Assembly: GCF_025150245.1 (NCBI RefSeq)
Contig: NZ_CP102279.1
Location: forward strand, 3,035,423-3,099,422
Source: Dorea formicigenerans
GTDB taxonomy: Bacteria > Bacillota > Clostridia > Lachnospirales > Lachnospiraceae
DNA: 64,000 nt
Direction of reading: 5' to 3'
Positions 8,985 through 17,056 of the stretch are shown here, piece by piece. How positions within the stretch are numbered: position 1 is the stretch's first letter; every line of letters starts with the position of its first letter. Below the pieces are notes generated by a model. The model saw nothing but the letters and a program-made list of their open reading frames with translations, did no database searches and had not been told where the DNA came from. The position numbers and the translations under genes are program-made.

Positions 8985-9218
8985 TCATCTATCTTGTTCC
9001 TGCATCTCTACATCATCAAAACACAATTCTTTTATATCTCCATTATCATTCAACACATAATCCCGCATATAGACTGCATCCTCCCTCACAATGTGAGCCT
9101 GCACAATCTGCATGGGACTTGCCGGCACCCCGTTCATTAACATATATACTCCCTTTTTTTCATAACCTGCCAACTCTGAAAAAAGACTTTGATAATTCCT
9201 TTCTCTGGGGTCCCCCAT
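8985..9218 (-). CDS. Small protein of unknown function
   Basis: I do not recognise this 77-residue soluble acidic protein. The ATG is preceded by GGAGGAGGTAAAGTC, an excellent ribosome site, and coding looks real. It has no membrane segment. The middle stretch with YMLMNGVPASPMQIVQAH and the acidic C-terminus (DDVEMQEQD) are its visible features. It lies alone between the GH18 gene and mecA, on the minus strand, upstream of the hairpin cluster. Confidence 0.65.
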   Translation of the reverse strand: MGDPRERNYQSLFSELAGYEKKGVYMLMNGVPASPMQIVQAHIVREDAVYMRDYVLNDNGDIKELCFDDVEMQEQDR

Positions 9219-9744
9219 GACTTTACCTCCTCCTCAATAATGCACTTCCCCGGTCGCATTGTCTTCGAAATCTGTATATGACAAACCAGAAGGATAAAAT
9301 GCCGTGATACATTATCCCACATATCCAGACACGTCCACTTTTCTGCTAGAAAACAGCCGTGCATTACTATTCAACTATCTGTTGCTTTGTTACTTATCTG
9401 ATTGATTTTTTTATGATCTGTTGTTATTTAATTGTTATTTGATTGTACTCTAATTGTTATCTGATTTTTTCTGATTGTTGTTTTTATCTGATTGTTATTA
9501 CTCTTGAATCTTTGCGCGGAATTCGCGCTATTTCTCGAATTCTTATTCTGATTGGCTAGATACTGTTAAGAATTACTTTTTAAGAAATATGTTCTAAAAA
9601 TATAATTACCAGGGAAAACTATTTTCTAGTACGGTCATTATAATGGATACTCTTTTTAAAAGCAAGCACTTTTTTGATTTTATATTTATTTTATTGAACA
9701 AAAAACTTTTTCTATGCTATACTATGTGAAAGGAAGTGATAAAT
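9219..9744. other. AT-rich intergenic region with degenerate ATTGTTAT repeats and the mecA promoter
   Basis: No gene is seen in these 525 bases. From about 9385 to 9505 the motif TCTGATTGTTAT and shortened forms recur about seven times in one orientation. At the right end TTGAAC (9694-9699) and TATACT (9718-9723), 18 bases apart, make a probable mecA promoter. Confidence 0.6.
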
Positions 9745-10545
9745 ATGAAGATTGAAAAATTAAGTGACAATCAGATACGCTGTACATTAACACGCGCAGA
9801 TCTGGCCGAACGTCAGCTCCAACTCAGCGAACTGGCTTATGGTACAGAAAAAGCGAGATCACTTTTCCACGATATGATGCAACAGGCAGCACAGGAATTT
9901 GGTTTTGAAGCAGAGAATATGCCATTGATGATCGAGGCAATCTCTTCTTCCTCAGATTCAATCGTGCTGATCATTACTAAAGTCGAGGATCCAGAGGAAC
10001 TCGACACGCGTTTTTCTAAATTCGCACCTCTTCCGGGGCAGGATGGAGATTCTTCCCGTCAGGGACTCCCTGACAAACTGGAAGGTGCTGAATCTCTTCT
10101 TGATCTGCTTGGCAAAGTCAAAGAGAAGATTAATGCTGCACAAAGTTCTTCCAAACCGGAAAATCCAGTCAGCTCTTCATCAGAATCTCTAGATGATCCT
10201 GAAACTGAAGCTTTGGAAAATGAAATACCAAAAGACGCTGCACCTAAGAAACCTGCAATCCGTCTGATTTCATTTGCCTCTATGGATAATGTCCTTGCGG
10301 CCTCACGATTACTTGGAAATATGTACTTTGGTGCGAACACTTTGTATAAAGATACTGCCGAAAATATTTATATCCTTGCGATGACTCAGTCAGAACATAC
10401 ACGAAAGGATTTCAGTCGACTCTGTAATATGTTATCTGAATACGGTACATTAGAGAAGACCTCCGGCGCTACAATTGCTTTCCTCGGAGAGCATTGCAAA
10501 GTACTACTGGAAAATGATGCAGTACAGCAACTGGCTAATGTTTAA
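9745..10545 (+). CDS. mecA: Adaptor protein MecA
   Basis: MecA delivers substrates to the ClpC-ClpP protease and in Bacillus controls competence and sporulation factors. The 266-residue protein has the conserved N-terminal substrate domain beginning MKIEKLSDNQIRCTL, a poorly conserved acidic/Ser-rich linker (about 95-165), and the C-terminal ClpC-binding domain with ISFASMDNVLAASRLL. The ATG at 9745 follows AAAGGAAG; an upstream GTG lies inside that site. It is monocistronic, with its own promoter and a strong terminator. Confidence 0.93.
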   Translation: MKIEKLSDNQIRCTLTRADLAERQLQLSELAYGTEKARSLFHDMMQQAAQEFGFEAENMPLMIEAISSSSDSIVLIITKVEDPEELDTRFSKFAPLPGQDGDSSRQGLPDKLEGAESLLDLLGKVKEKINAAQSSSKPENPVSSSSESLDDPETEALENEIPKDAAPKKPAIRLISFASMDNVLAASRLLGNMYFGANTLYKDTAENIYILAMTQSEHTRKDFSRLCNMLSEYGTLEKTSGATIAFLGEHCKVLLENDAVQQLANV

Positions 10546-10583
10546 ACAAAACTAAGAAAAATCTTTCAGGCTTATGCCTGACA

Positions 10584-10622
10584 ATAAAAAGCGGATTCCA
10601 ATTGGAGTCCGCTTTTTATTGT
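10584..10622. terminator. Bidirectional terminator between mecA and the DUF1858 gene
   Basis: GCGGATTCC and GGAGTCCGC arms (10591-10612) are flanked by A and T tracts on both sides, so the hairpin can serve both convergent genes. Confidence 0.9.
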
Positions 10623-10652
10623 TCTATTTTCTGTTGTTCTGCAAATCTAATA

Positions 10653-10877
10653 TTACTCACCAAGTTTTGCATTAATTGTTGCATTCAGTTTCTCAACAAG
10701 AAGATCTGAATCAATTCCGTGAACATATGCAGCATCTGCAAGTGATTCTCCGATAGAGCTTGGGCATCCGATGCAATGCATTCCTAATCCTGTAAGAACA
10801 TCTACAATTTCAGGGCACTGCTCATAATATGTCTGAAGCAGTTCTCCCATAGTCATTTCCTTTGTAACTCGTGCCAT
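10653..10877 (-). CDS. DUF1858 (ScdA N-terminal-like) redox-disulfide domain protein
   Basis: This is a single-domain protein of 74 residues. It matches the DUF1858 / hybrid-cluster-associated disulfide family: VTKEMTMGELL near the start, a central Cys in YYEQCPE, and the C-x-x-C-like MHCIGCPS pair. Similar domains sit at the N-terminus of ScdA/RIC iron-sulfur repair proteins. A stand-alone copy may bind iron or act in thiol exchange, which is inference. The start follows AAAGGAGGTGCACAC. It is convergent with mecA. Confidence 0.85.
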   Translation of the reverse strand: MARVTKEMTMGELLQTYYEQCPEIVDVLTGLGMHCIGCPSSIGESLADAAYVHGIDSDLLVEKLNATINAKLGE

Positions 10878-11062
10878 GTGTGCACCTCCTTTTCTTTTAC
10901 GTTTTCTTATTATAATTGCTTTTCACCATTGTGTAAACATTTTATGACAATTTTCCATTAAAATTTGATTTTTTAAAAGTCAATACGTTTGCCGATTTTT
11001 TTCGACAAAATACTATTTTTATCATAACTTCACAAAACATTCGTTCTTTTATTTACCTTGAA

Positions 11063-11182
11063 TTATCCCCAGTTTCCACACCTTTTTATGTGGATAATGT
11101 GGAAAACTTTTAGAAATCATGTATTTTTCCACCTTTTTTCACGTTTTTAGTGTGGAAAACTTGGATAACTCAATGTGGATAA
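11063..11182. other. Cluster of DnaA-box-like sites in an AT-rich gap
   Basis: Two perfect TGTGGATAA boxes (11089-11097 and 11174-11182) lie with near matches TTATCCCCA (11063), TGTGGAAAA (11098 and 11151) and weaker copies. They sit inside a 420-base gene-free gap (10878-11299) between the DUF1858 and NlpC/P60 genes. Flanking DNA is very AT-rich. No dnaA or dnaN gene is nearby, so a DnaA-titrating or regulatory cluster is as likely as an origin. Confidence 0.65.
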
Positions 11183-11299
11183 ATTTTTAACTATTTTTCA
11201 ACAATCAAATTTTTTATACATTTTTGTCTATTTTGTACATCCGGCAATTTTTCACTTACTTAATCTGTTCTTTTATGCTTCTGTTCAATATGCACCAAT

Positions 11300-12211
11300 T
11301 TAAAGTAATCTTCTTACTGTCAGGATTCCTTTATACGTGGCAGGCAATATCCCGATTCCTTTTCGGCTATTAATTGCATTTACAATTTGTCCGTCTCCCA
11401 TGTAAATACCGACATGTCCATCATAGCAAATGATGTCCCCAGGAAGTGCTTCCGAATAACTGACTCCCCTGCCGGCACTTCGCATTTCTGAAGATGTTCT
11501 TGGAAGATTCACTCCAAAATGTGCGTAGACAGACTGCACAAAACCAGAGCAGTCAGCTCCATTTGTCAGGCTTGTGCCTCCCCAGACATATGGATTGCCG
11601 ATAAACTGACATGCATAATCCACCACTGCCTGACCACTTCCGGCAGCCTCTCTCACAGCCTGAGCCTCTTCCTCTGCTTTCCTGGCCGCTTCTTCTGCCT
11701 CCGCAGCCAAACGTGCTTCCTCTTCTTCTCTAGATTCTGCATAAGAAAAAGCTTCTTTTGGATCTGCGCTTGCAGAAGCTTCTACGACTTCCTCTGCCTT
11801 CTGTTGAGCATTTCTTCCTATTATTATATACTGCGAATACACATACCCTGTAACCGAACCAGATTCAATCTTCGTCCATTCTCCAACTGGTCCTACGATT
11901 TTTGCTGCATAACCGGGATATAATTTACCCACCCATTCGCTCTGCTTTGTCGGTTCACTTCTTATATATAAAAATGATTCAACATCTGCAAAAGCCATAT
12001 CTAAATACTCACCCTTATCTTCTGGTGCCAGATAATCCTCCACCTGAATCTCTTTCTGTGAAGAATAACAATCATTCAGCACCTGCTCAATTCCCACTCC
12101 TGGCATAGTTTGATTATCCTCGATATCAGAAGCATATGCCGTAGCTGGGAAAACTCCAATAGCTCCTGTCAAGGTAACTAGGAACAATCCTTTTCTAAGA
12201 ATCGAATCCAT
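11300..12211 (-). CDS. Secreted SH3-NlpC/P60 peptidoglycan endopeptidase
   Basis: The protein cuts peptide bonds in peptidoglycan outside the membrane. It has 303 residues: a signal peptide (1-27, ending AYA), a bacterial SH3 domain (about 50-125, with YIRSEP), an Ala/Glu-rich coiled segment (about 140-190) and a C-terminal NlpC/P60 domain. Catalytic Cys is in DCSGF and His in GHVGIYMGDG. The third polar position reads QIVNAIN, so Asn replaces the usual His, a change that the family tolerates. The start follows GGAGGGAG. The gene is monocistronic beside the divergent perR. Confidence 0.9.
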   Translation of the reverse strand: MDSILRKGLFLVTLTGAIGVFPATAYASDIEDNQTMPGVGIEQVLNDCYSSQKEIQVEDYLAPEDKGEYLDMAFADVESFLYIRSEPTKQSEWVGKLYPGYAAKIVGPVGEWTKIESGSVTGYVYSQYIIIGRNAQQKAEEVVEASASADPKEAFSYAESREEEEARLAAEAEEAARKAEEEAQAVREAAGSGQAVVDYACQFIGNPYVWGGTSLTNGADCSGFVQSVYAHFGVNLPRTSSEMRSAGRGVSYSEALPGDIICYDGHVGIYMGDGQIVNAINSRKGIGILPATYKGILTVRRLL

Positions 12212-12417
12212 AAACTCCCTCCTTATGTTTTCTTTTCTTATCTTTTGTAAATATTACAGAATTGTTACATATGTTACGTGTTTATTATATCACGCAGCAA
12301 TCCCATGTCAAGGCTATTATCCCGACTTTTTCTCATCATATTACATCTATTTCTTCACTTTTTTTACAAAATTTTACAATCAATTGTTACAAAAGTATTA
12401 CATTTATAAATTAAAAG

Positions 12418-12471
12418 TTGACAAATGGAACATTTTCTATTATTCTAATTATAGTAACAATTATCATTATC
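12418..12471 (+). promoter_or_regulatory. perR promoter with Fur/PerR-type operator
   Basis: TTGACA (12418-12423) and TATTCT (12441-12446) are 17 bases apart. An interrupted palindrome directly follows the -10 box: AATTATAGTAA, CAA, TTATCATTATC (12447-12471). The same AGTAACAATTA core sits at the same place in the rubrerythrin promoter, which points to autoregulation. Confidence 0.75.
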
Positions 12472-12485
12472 AAGGAGGTTATCGC

Positions 12486-12896
12486 ATGGCTACATTGAAA
12501 TACAGCAGACAGCGAGCATCCATTAAAGAATATCTCGATCATACAACTGAGCATCCAACTGCTGATACTGTATATCTTCATGTAAGAGAAGAATTCCCCC
12601 GTATCAGTCTTGGAACTGTTTACCGGAATCTGAATCTGCTTGCTGACATGGGCGAAGCAATTAAGATTACCACTCCTGACGGTGGGGACCGATTTGATGG
12701 CAATACTCACCCACACTATCACGTTGTATGCACTTGTTGCAACCGGGTATTTGATCTGCATATCGACGAAGCTCACATCAATACCATGAATAAACTGGCC
12801 GAGGAGCATTTTGATGGCACGATTGATTCACATGCAACATTATTCTATGGAACTTGTCAAGACTGTCTCACACAGAAAACATCCCGTGAGTCATAA
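12486..12896 (+). CDS. perR: PerR-like Fur-family metal/peroxide regulator
   Basis: This 136-residue Fur-family repressor has a winged helix (about 1-80, with TADTVYLHVREE and SLGTVYRNLNLL). The metal-sensing dimer domain contains RFDGNTHPHYH, and the structural zinc site is CTCC with GTCQDC. The combination fits PerR more than Fur or Zur, though oxidation-prone residues cannot be proved from sequence alone. The ATG at 12486 follows AAGGAGG; longer upstream readings cross the promoter. The rubrerythrin gene downstream carries a matching operator, so the pair is probably a peroxide-stress unit. Confidence 0.83.
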   Translation: MATLKYSRQRASIKEYLDHTTEHPTADTVYLHVREEFPRISLGTVYRNLNLLADMGEAIKITTPDGGDRFDGNTHPHYHVVCTCCNRVFDLHIDEAHINTMNKLAEEHFDGTIDSHATLFYGTCQDCLTQKTSRES

Positions 12897-12947
12897 CAAA
12901 CTTGTCAATCTATTTTATCAAAAAGATAAATTTAATAAAAAATATTA

Positions 12948-13001
12948 TTGACAATGACAAGTAATTATGCTATCTTAATATCAGTAACAATTACTAATAT
13001 T
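12948..13001 (+). promoter_or_regulatory. Rubrerythrin promoter and near-perfect PerR/Fur-type palindrome
   Basis: TTGACA (12948-12953) and TATCTT (12971-12976) are 17 bases apart. Starting at the next base, AATATCAGTAA, CAA, TTACTAATATT (12977-13001) forms an 11-3-11 palindrome with one mismatch. It covers the expected transcription start. Confidence 0.78.
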
Positions 13002-13114
13002 GATTTAGAGCTTTAAAAATAAATTCATTTACAAAAATTGCAAACGAAGCTCTGAATCATAAAACTAACTTGAACAACAAAAAATTTTAATAAAAAGAAA
13101 AGGAGATTATCATT

Positions 13115-13657
13115 ATGAAAAAATTTGTATGTACAGTATGTGGATATGTTTACGAAGGAGAGGCTGCACCAGCTGAATGTCCAGTCTGTCACGCACCAGC
13201 TTCTAAGTTCAAAGAGCAGTCAGCCGATAGAACATGGGCTGCTGAGCATGTAGTAGGCGTTGCACAGGGCGTAAGCGAGGATATCTTAGAGGATCTTCGT
13301 GCAAACTTCGCAGGAGAGTGTTCCGAGGTAGGAATGTACCTGGCAATGGCAAGAGTTGCACACAGAGAAGGATACCCAGAGATTGGTTTATACTGGGAGA
13401 AAGCTGCTTATGAAGAAGCTGAGCACGCTGCAAAATTCGCTGAATTACTTGGTGAAGTTGTCACAGACAGCACAAAGAAAAACCTTGAGATGCGTGTAGA
13501 TGCTGAGCACGGTGCAACAGAAGGTAAATTCGACCTCGCAAGAAGAGCAAAAGAAGCTAACCTTGACGCAATCCATGACACAGTACATGAGATGGCAAGA
13601 GACGAGGCACGTCACGGAAAAGCATTCGAAGGCCTGCTTAAGAGATACTTTGGCTAA
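13115..13657 (+). CDS. Rubrerythrin with N-terminal rubredoxin domain (reverse rubrerythrin)
   Basis: The enzyme reduces hydrogen peroxide at a di-iron site, protecting anaerobes from oxygen. At 180 residues it has the domain order rubredoxin first ([11 protein letters not shown]... CPVCHAP, four Cys, residues 6-27), then a ferritin-like four-helix domain with ExxH-type ligands ([20 protein letters not shown]). This is the reversed order known from clostridial reverse rubrerythrins. The start follows AAAGGAG. Regulation by the adjacent PerR-like protein is suggested by the shared operator. A terminator follows. Confidence 0.93.
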   Translation: MKKFVCTVCGYVYEGEAAPAECPVCHAPASKFKEQSADRTWAAEHVVGVAQGVSEDILEDLRANFAGECSEVGMYLAMARVAHREGYPEIGLYWEKAAYEEAEHAAKFAELLGEVVTDSTKKNLEMRVDAEHGATEGKFDLARRAKEANLDAIHDTVHEMARDEARHGKAFEGLLKRYFG

Positions 13658-13683
13658 GCTACAAGCTGAGCAAGGATAAAAAG

Positions 13684-13735
13684 AAAGCTGGCAGGATGGG
13701 GAATTTATTCACCAGACTGTCAGCTTTTCTTTTTA
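13684..13735 (+). terminator. Rubrerythrin terminator
   Basis: AAAGCTGGCAG and CTGTCAGCTTT arms are followed by TTCTTTTT on the plus strand. Confidence 0.85.
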
Positions 13736-13736
13736 G

Positions 13737-13876
13737 ACTTATTGGGCGACAGCCCTACATGAGGAAGTAGCGCCAGCGGATTCCGAATGGCTCGGCGTAG
13801 CCTCGTTGACTTATACGGCGACAGCCGTCCATGAAATAGACCGCAGGTCTATGAATGGGCATGGTGCAGCCTTACA
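13737..13876 (+). repeat. Two tandem copies of a GC-rich ~70-base intergenic repeat
   Basis: Unit 1 (13737-13808) and unit 2 (13809-13876) both read ACTTAT, then GGCGACAGCC, then CATGA, then a CCGCAGG or GCCAGCGG segment, then GAATGG, and end in GTGCAGCC or GCGTAGCC. They diverge in between. The composition is clearly richer in GC than the flanks. The second unit runs into the stop region of the minus-strand Tim44-like gene. Confidence 0.75.
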
Positions 13877-14618
13877 ACCGCTCCACATCCACTTCATCTT
13901 TCTGCCGGATTTCATCCAGAACCCATCTTCCATCTTCACGGATAAATACCCAATACTCATAAAATGTTTCCGGAGATGTTTTCCCACGTACAACTTCTCC
14001 TGTATCGATATTTATATAATATCCAATCATTCTTCCATGAATCAGATAAATCACCCGATCGTGTTCTTCGCCTTCTTTATCAAAGGCAAATACCGGAGCC
14101 GCATTTAAAAATCTGACTCGTTCTTGTACTGGCTTTTCATGATTTACTTCCATCCAACCCAGTTTCGAATTCCAATTTTGAATAAGATTTTTGCTCAGGT
14201 ATTTTTCCGCATAAGATGTATCCTGGCGCCTCCAACATTCCTGAATAACAAAATATGCATGCTTCACATATTTTTTCATCTTTTTCGGATTCCATTCTTC
14301 TCCTGGTTTTTCAAATGATTTCATAGAACGCAGGCTCTTTCGCTTTGCTTTTTGAATTCCATAATGAAACACTATCGTTCCGGCTCCGGCCATACAAATA
14401 AATGTGCCCCACCAGATAATCATTTCAACCGGTCCTCCACGTCTTCCGCCTTGCCCGTGATAATGACTATGCGATCCACTGCCCGAACTGCTTCCAGATC
14501 CGCCCCCGGATCCTCCACTGGAACCTCCGCCACCGGCCCGTGCATATCCTGTAACCGTAAAACACATGCAGCATATAACAATTAACAGTATTCTAAATAT
14601 AACTTTATGTTTTTTCAT
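13872..14618 (-). CDS. Membrane protein with Tim44-like domain
   Basis: The protein has about 248 residues: a signal peptide or first anchor ending near TGYARA, a Gly/Ser/His-rich linker (GGGGSSGGSGGG), a second membrane span (IIWWGTFICMAGAGTIVF) and a cytosolic or extracellular Tim44-like domain (about 110-245) with LSKNLIQNWNSKL and YWVFIREDGRWVLDEI. Its function in Firmicutes is unknown; the fold is shared with the mitochondrial import protein Tim44. I prefer the ATG at 14618 because GGAG lies at good spacing; an ATG at 14630 is possible. It is convergent with rubrerythrin. Confidence 0.75.
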   Translation of the reverse strand: MKKHKVIFRILLIVICCMCFTVTGYARAGGGGSSGGSGGGSGSSSGSGSHSHYHGQGGRRGGPVEMIIWWGTFICMAGAGTIVFHYGIQKAKRKSLRSMKSFEKPGEEWNPKKMKKYVKHAYFVIQECWRRQDTSYAEKYLSKNLIQNWNSKLGWMEVNHEKPVQERVRFLNAAPVFAFDKEGEEHDRVIYLIHGRMIGYYINIDTGEVVRGKTSPETFYEYWVFIREDGRWVLDEIRQKDEVDVERL

Positions 14619-14741
14619 TTTCTTCTCCATCAATCCATTCGAAACATTTTATTCTATTGTAACATAGTTATTATTGTTTAATCTCGCCTTTTGCATATAG
14701 TATTTAATACTATATATAAAAGAATAGATTACTACAAGATA

Positions 14742-14798
14742 TTGACATCGAAAACGTTTTGTTTTATAATTAAATAGTTTGAAATTCAAACTATTTAA
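14742..14798 (+). promoter_or_regulatory. Consensus promoter overlapped by a perfect FabT-like palindrome
   Basis: TTGACA (14742-14747) and TATAAT (14765-14770) are 17 bases apart. Beginning at the last T of the -10 box is a perfect palindrome of 14 bases each side of one central base (14770-14798). Its core reads AGTTTGAAATTCAAACT. The TTTGA-N-TCAAA form matches operators of FabT-type MarR repressors of fatty-acid genes. Confidence 0.8.
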
Positions 14799-14834
14799 TT
14801 TCAAGCATAAATGATTCTGGAAAGGATAAATATT

Positions 14835-15923
14835 ATGAATACAAAATTAAAACATCTTCAAATTGGTGATCTGACTGCCAGACTCCCAATTATACAAGGT
14901 GGCATGGGCGTCGGTGTCAGCCTGAGTAAACTTGCCGGAGCTGTAGCAAAAGAAGGCGGAGTCGGCATCATTTCCACTGCCCAGATTGGTTATGACGAGG
15001 AAGGCTTCGAGAAAGATCAGGCAGGATGTAATCGTCTTGCTATACGAAAACATATTCAAAAAGCAAAAGAAATCGCCTGTGGCAACGGACTTATCGGAGT
15101 AAATATCATGGTGGCTCTAAAGCATTATGAAGAACACGTAAAAGAGGCCGTTGCCGCTGGTGCCGATGTCATTATCAGTGGTGCCGGACTACCGATGAAA
15201 CTTCCGGCTCTTGTCAGTGAAACTTGCCGTACAAAGATTGCACCAATTGTATCGTCTAAAAGAGCATTACAGATTATTTTAAAACGCTGGGCACACAGAT
15301 ATGACAGAACCGCTGATTTTATTGTAATTGAAGGTCCAAAAGCAGGTGGACATCTTGGATTTTCTACGGAAGAACTTGTTGATATTAATTCTCTTAATTA
15401 TGATGAAGAAATCAAAAATATAATTGAATGTAAAAAAGAGTATGAAAAACAATACAACAAAAAAATACCAGTCATTGTTGCCGGTGGTATCTTTGACTCA
15501 GCAGACATTGCCCACGCATTGGGACTTGGCGCAGATGGTGTTCAAATTGCAAGCCGTTTTGTTGCAACAGAAGAATGTGACGCATCAGATGCATATAAGC
15601 AAGCTTACATACATGCCAGAGAAGAGGATATTCAAATAATCCAAAGCCCAGTCGGAATGCCGGGCAGAGCACTTCGCAATGAGTTCATCAAGAATATAGA
15701 ACAAGAGCGTCAGCCAATAAAAAAATGCTATAACTGCCTTGCCCAGTGCAATCCTGGCACTGTTCCTTATTGCATTACTCAGGCGCTGATCAATGCTGTA
15801 AAAGGTGATGTTGAAAATGGGCTTATCTTCTGCGGAAGCAATGTTGGCAGAATTCATCAAATGACTACCGTACATAATTTGATGGAAGAACTTACCGATT
15901 TTTCTTCACTTATTGAAAGTTAA
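14835..15923 (+). CDS. Nitronate monooxygenase / FabK-like flavoprotein
   Basis: This 362-residue TIM-barrel FMN protein belongs to the 2-nitropropane dioxygenase family, which contains nitronate monooxygenases and the enoyl-ACP reductase FabK. Visible motifs are IIQGGMGVGVS near the start, GADVIISGAGLP, IEGPKAGGHLG (the catalytic-His loop), IVAGGIFDSADIAHALGLGADGVQIASRF (phosphate binding), and a C-terminal Cys cluster (CYNCLAQCNPGTVPYC) absent from classical FabK. The ATG follows AAAGGATAAA. The FabT-like operator in its promoter suggests a link to fatty-acid metabolism, so a FabK-related role should be weighed against nitronate oxidation. The gene stands alone, with its own terminator. Confidence 0.85.
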   Translation: MNTKLKHLQIGDLTARLPIIQGGMGVGVSLSKLAGAVAKEGGVGIISTAQIGYDEEGFEKDQAGCNRLAIRKHIQKAKEIACGNGLIGVNIMVALKHYEEHVKEAVAAGADVIISGAGLPMKLPALVSETCRTKIAPIVSSKRALQIILKRWAHRYDRTADFIVIEGPKAGGHLGFSTEELVDINSLNYDEEIKNIIECKKEYEKQYNKKIPVIVAGGIFDSADIAHALGLGADGVQIASRFVATEECDASDAYKQAYIHAREEDIQIIQSPVGMPGRALRNEFIKNIEQERQPIKKCYNCLAQCNPGTVPYCITQALINAVKGDVENGLIFCGSNVGRIHQMTTVHNLMEELTDFSSLIES

Positions 15924-15930
15924 GTCTCAA

Positions 15931-15968
15931 AGCAGGCATCTCCGCCAATGAGCGGAGATACCTGTTTT
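15931..15968 (+). terminator. Terminator of the nitronate monooxygenase-like gene
   Basis: CAGGCATCTCCGC and GCGGAGATACCTG form a 13-base hairpin with one mismatch, followed by TTTTC. The last bases abut the convergent Rpn gene. Confidence 0.85.
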
Positions 15969-15970
15969 CA

Positions 15971-17056
15971 TTATTTATTTTCTAACTGTTCAATTTTCTT
16001 CATTAATTCTCTAATTACTTGATCCTGCTCTTTGAGCCTATCATCCTGTTCTTTGAGCCTATCGTCCTGTTCTTTGAGCCTATCGTCCTGTTCTTTAAGT
16101 TTGTTAATTTGATCTTTAATTCTATCATCCTGTCCCTTAAGTATTTCTTCCTTCTGTTTTATATCTTCTTGCATCTCGTCAATCATTAACTGTGCCGTGT
16201 TCCGATCCATTTCTGCTAATTCTTTCGAGAACATTCCCATCACCTCTTCAATATTCTGACATATTTCATAGACTTGCTGATACATTTCCTTGAAATCCGG
16301 ATATTTTTCAATAACCTTCAAAATAATATCCGGATCATCTGAACCCATAAATGCAAGCCATGCATCTCGTCTAGTTTCCAGTTGTATACCTATATTTTGC
16401 TGGTATTTTAAAAATATGTCAATAGAAATAAATAAATATTTTTGCAAAAGATTCAGTTGGATTCCTGTATTTGAATGTTGTTCAAAATAATGAATATATG
16501 TGTCCGGAAATTCATGAAACTCGGTTGGACTTTTTTCAAACAGAACAATCGTGTATACATCTTTTACATCAGTATAATTAAATTTCTTTCCTTTTTTACT
16601 TCGTACTTTTTTGTATTGACGTAACAACAAATCTGCTGAATAACATGCACTTCTTGCTCCTGGAAATTTATATCCGATTTTCTGAACTTCCAGATTTACA
16701 ATACTTCCATCTTCCAACTCGACTACCATATCCATAATCACAAGCGTAGATTCGTCCGAAATCCGTGTTCCATCGTTCGGAAGCACTTCCTTAATATGTA
16801 CCTGCTGCCCTATCCATAATGAAAGTAATTCTTCTACTCGTTCCGGCACTGTTTCCGGATTCAAGATTTCTTTACTAATAAAATCATACATAATTTTTAC
16901 ACCTTTTACTCCCGTGCAAAAATCCAGAAATTCCTTTCGGTACTTTTTTTTCCAGCTATAAAATTCTTGTTTTAATTTCGGTTTTGCTTCAATTTCAGCT
17001 AATACCTCTTGTCTGGTATGAATCATTGGAAAATACTGTCGTAATTTGTTGGTCAT
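15971..17056 (-). CDS. Rpn/PD-(D/E)XK nuclease family protein with coiled-coil tail
   Basis: The 361-residue protein has an N-terminal PD-(D/E)XK nuclease-transposase domain of the Rpn/PF12784 family. The core is the acidic strand DMVVELEDGSIVNLEVQKIGY with an ExQ end, followed by ARSACYSADLLLRQY. Such proteins promote recombination or act as defence or toxin nucleases in some bacteria. Residues from about 290 form a coiled coil with tandem KEQDDRL heptads. The start follows GGAGGG. Many Lachnospiraceae carry numerous copies of this family. Its target is unknown. Confidence 0.83.
   Translation of the reverse strand: MTNKLRQYFPMIHTRQEVLAEIEAKPKLKQEFYSWKKKYRKEFLDFCTGVKGVKIMYDFISKEILNPETVPERVEELLSLWIGQQVHIKEVLPNDGTRISDESTLVIMDMVVELEDGSIVNLEVQKIGYKFPGARSACYSADLLLRQYKKVRSKKGKKFNYTDVKDVYTIVLFEKSPTEFHEFPDTYIHYFEQHSNTGIQLNLLQKYLFISIDIFLKYQQNIGIQLETRRDAWLAFMGSDDPDIILKVIEKYPDFKEMYQQVYEICQNIEEVMGMFSKELAEMDRNTAQLMIDEMQEDIKQKEEILKGQDDRIKDQINKLKEQDDRLKEQDDRLKEQDDRLKEQDQVIRELMKKIEQLENK
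16019..16099 (-). repeat. 21-base tandem repeats coding for KEQDDRL heptads
   Basis: Four near-identical 21-base units encode KEQDDRL repeats at the C-terminus of the Rpn protein, each exactly one coiled-coil heptad. One unit differs by a single base, a pattern prone to slippage. Confidence 0.85.

Noticed and set aside
10878-11299. Chromosomal replication origin
   Set aside because: DnaA boxes are present but no dnaA, dnaN, rpmH or gyr gene is close; kept only as a DnaA-box cluster.
12225-12485. Longer N-terminus for the PerR-like protein
   Set aside because: The extension crosses the promoter and operator; AAGGAGG sits before the ATG at 12486.
16019-16099. 21-base repeats as a CRISPR or VNTR in non-coding DNA
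   Set aside because: They are within an open frame and each gives one KEQDDRL heptad.
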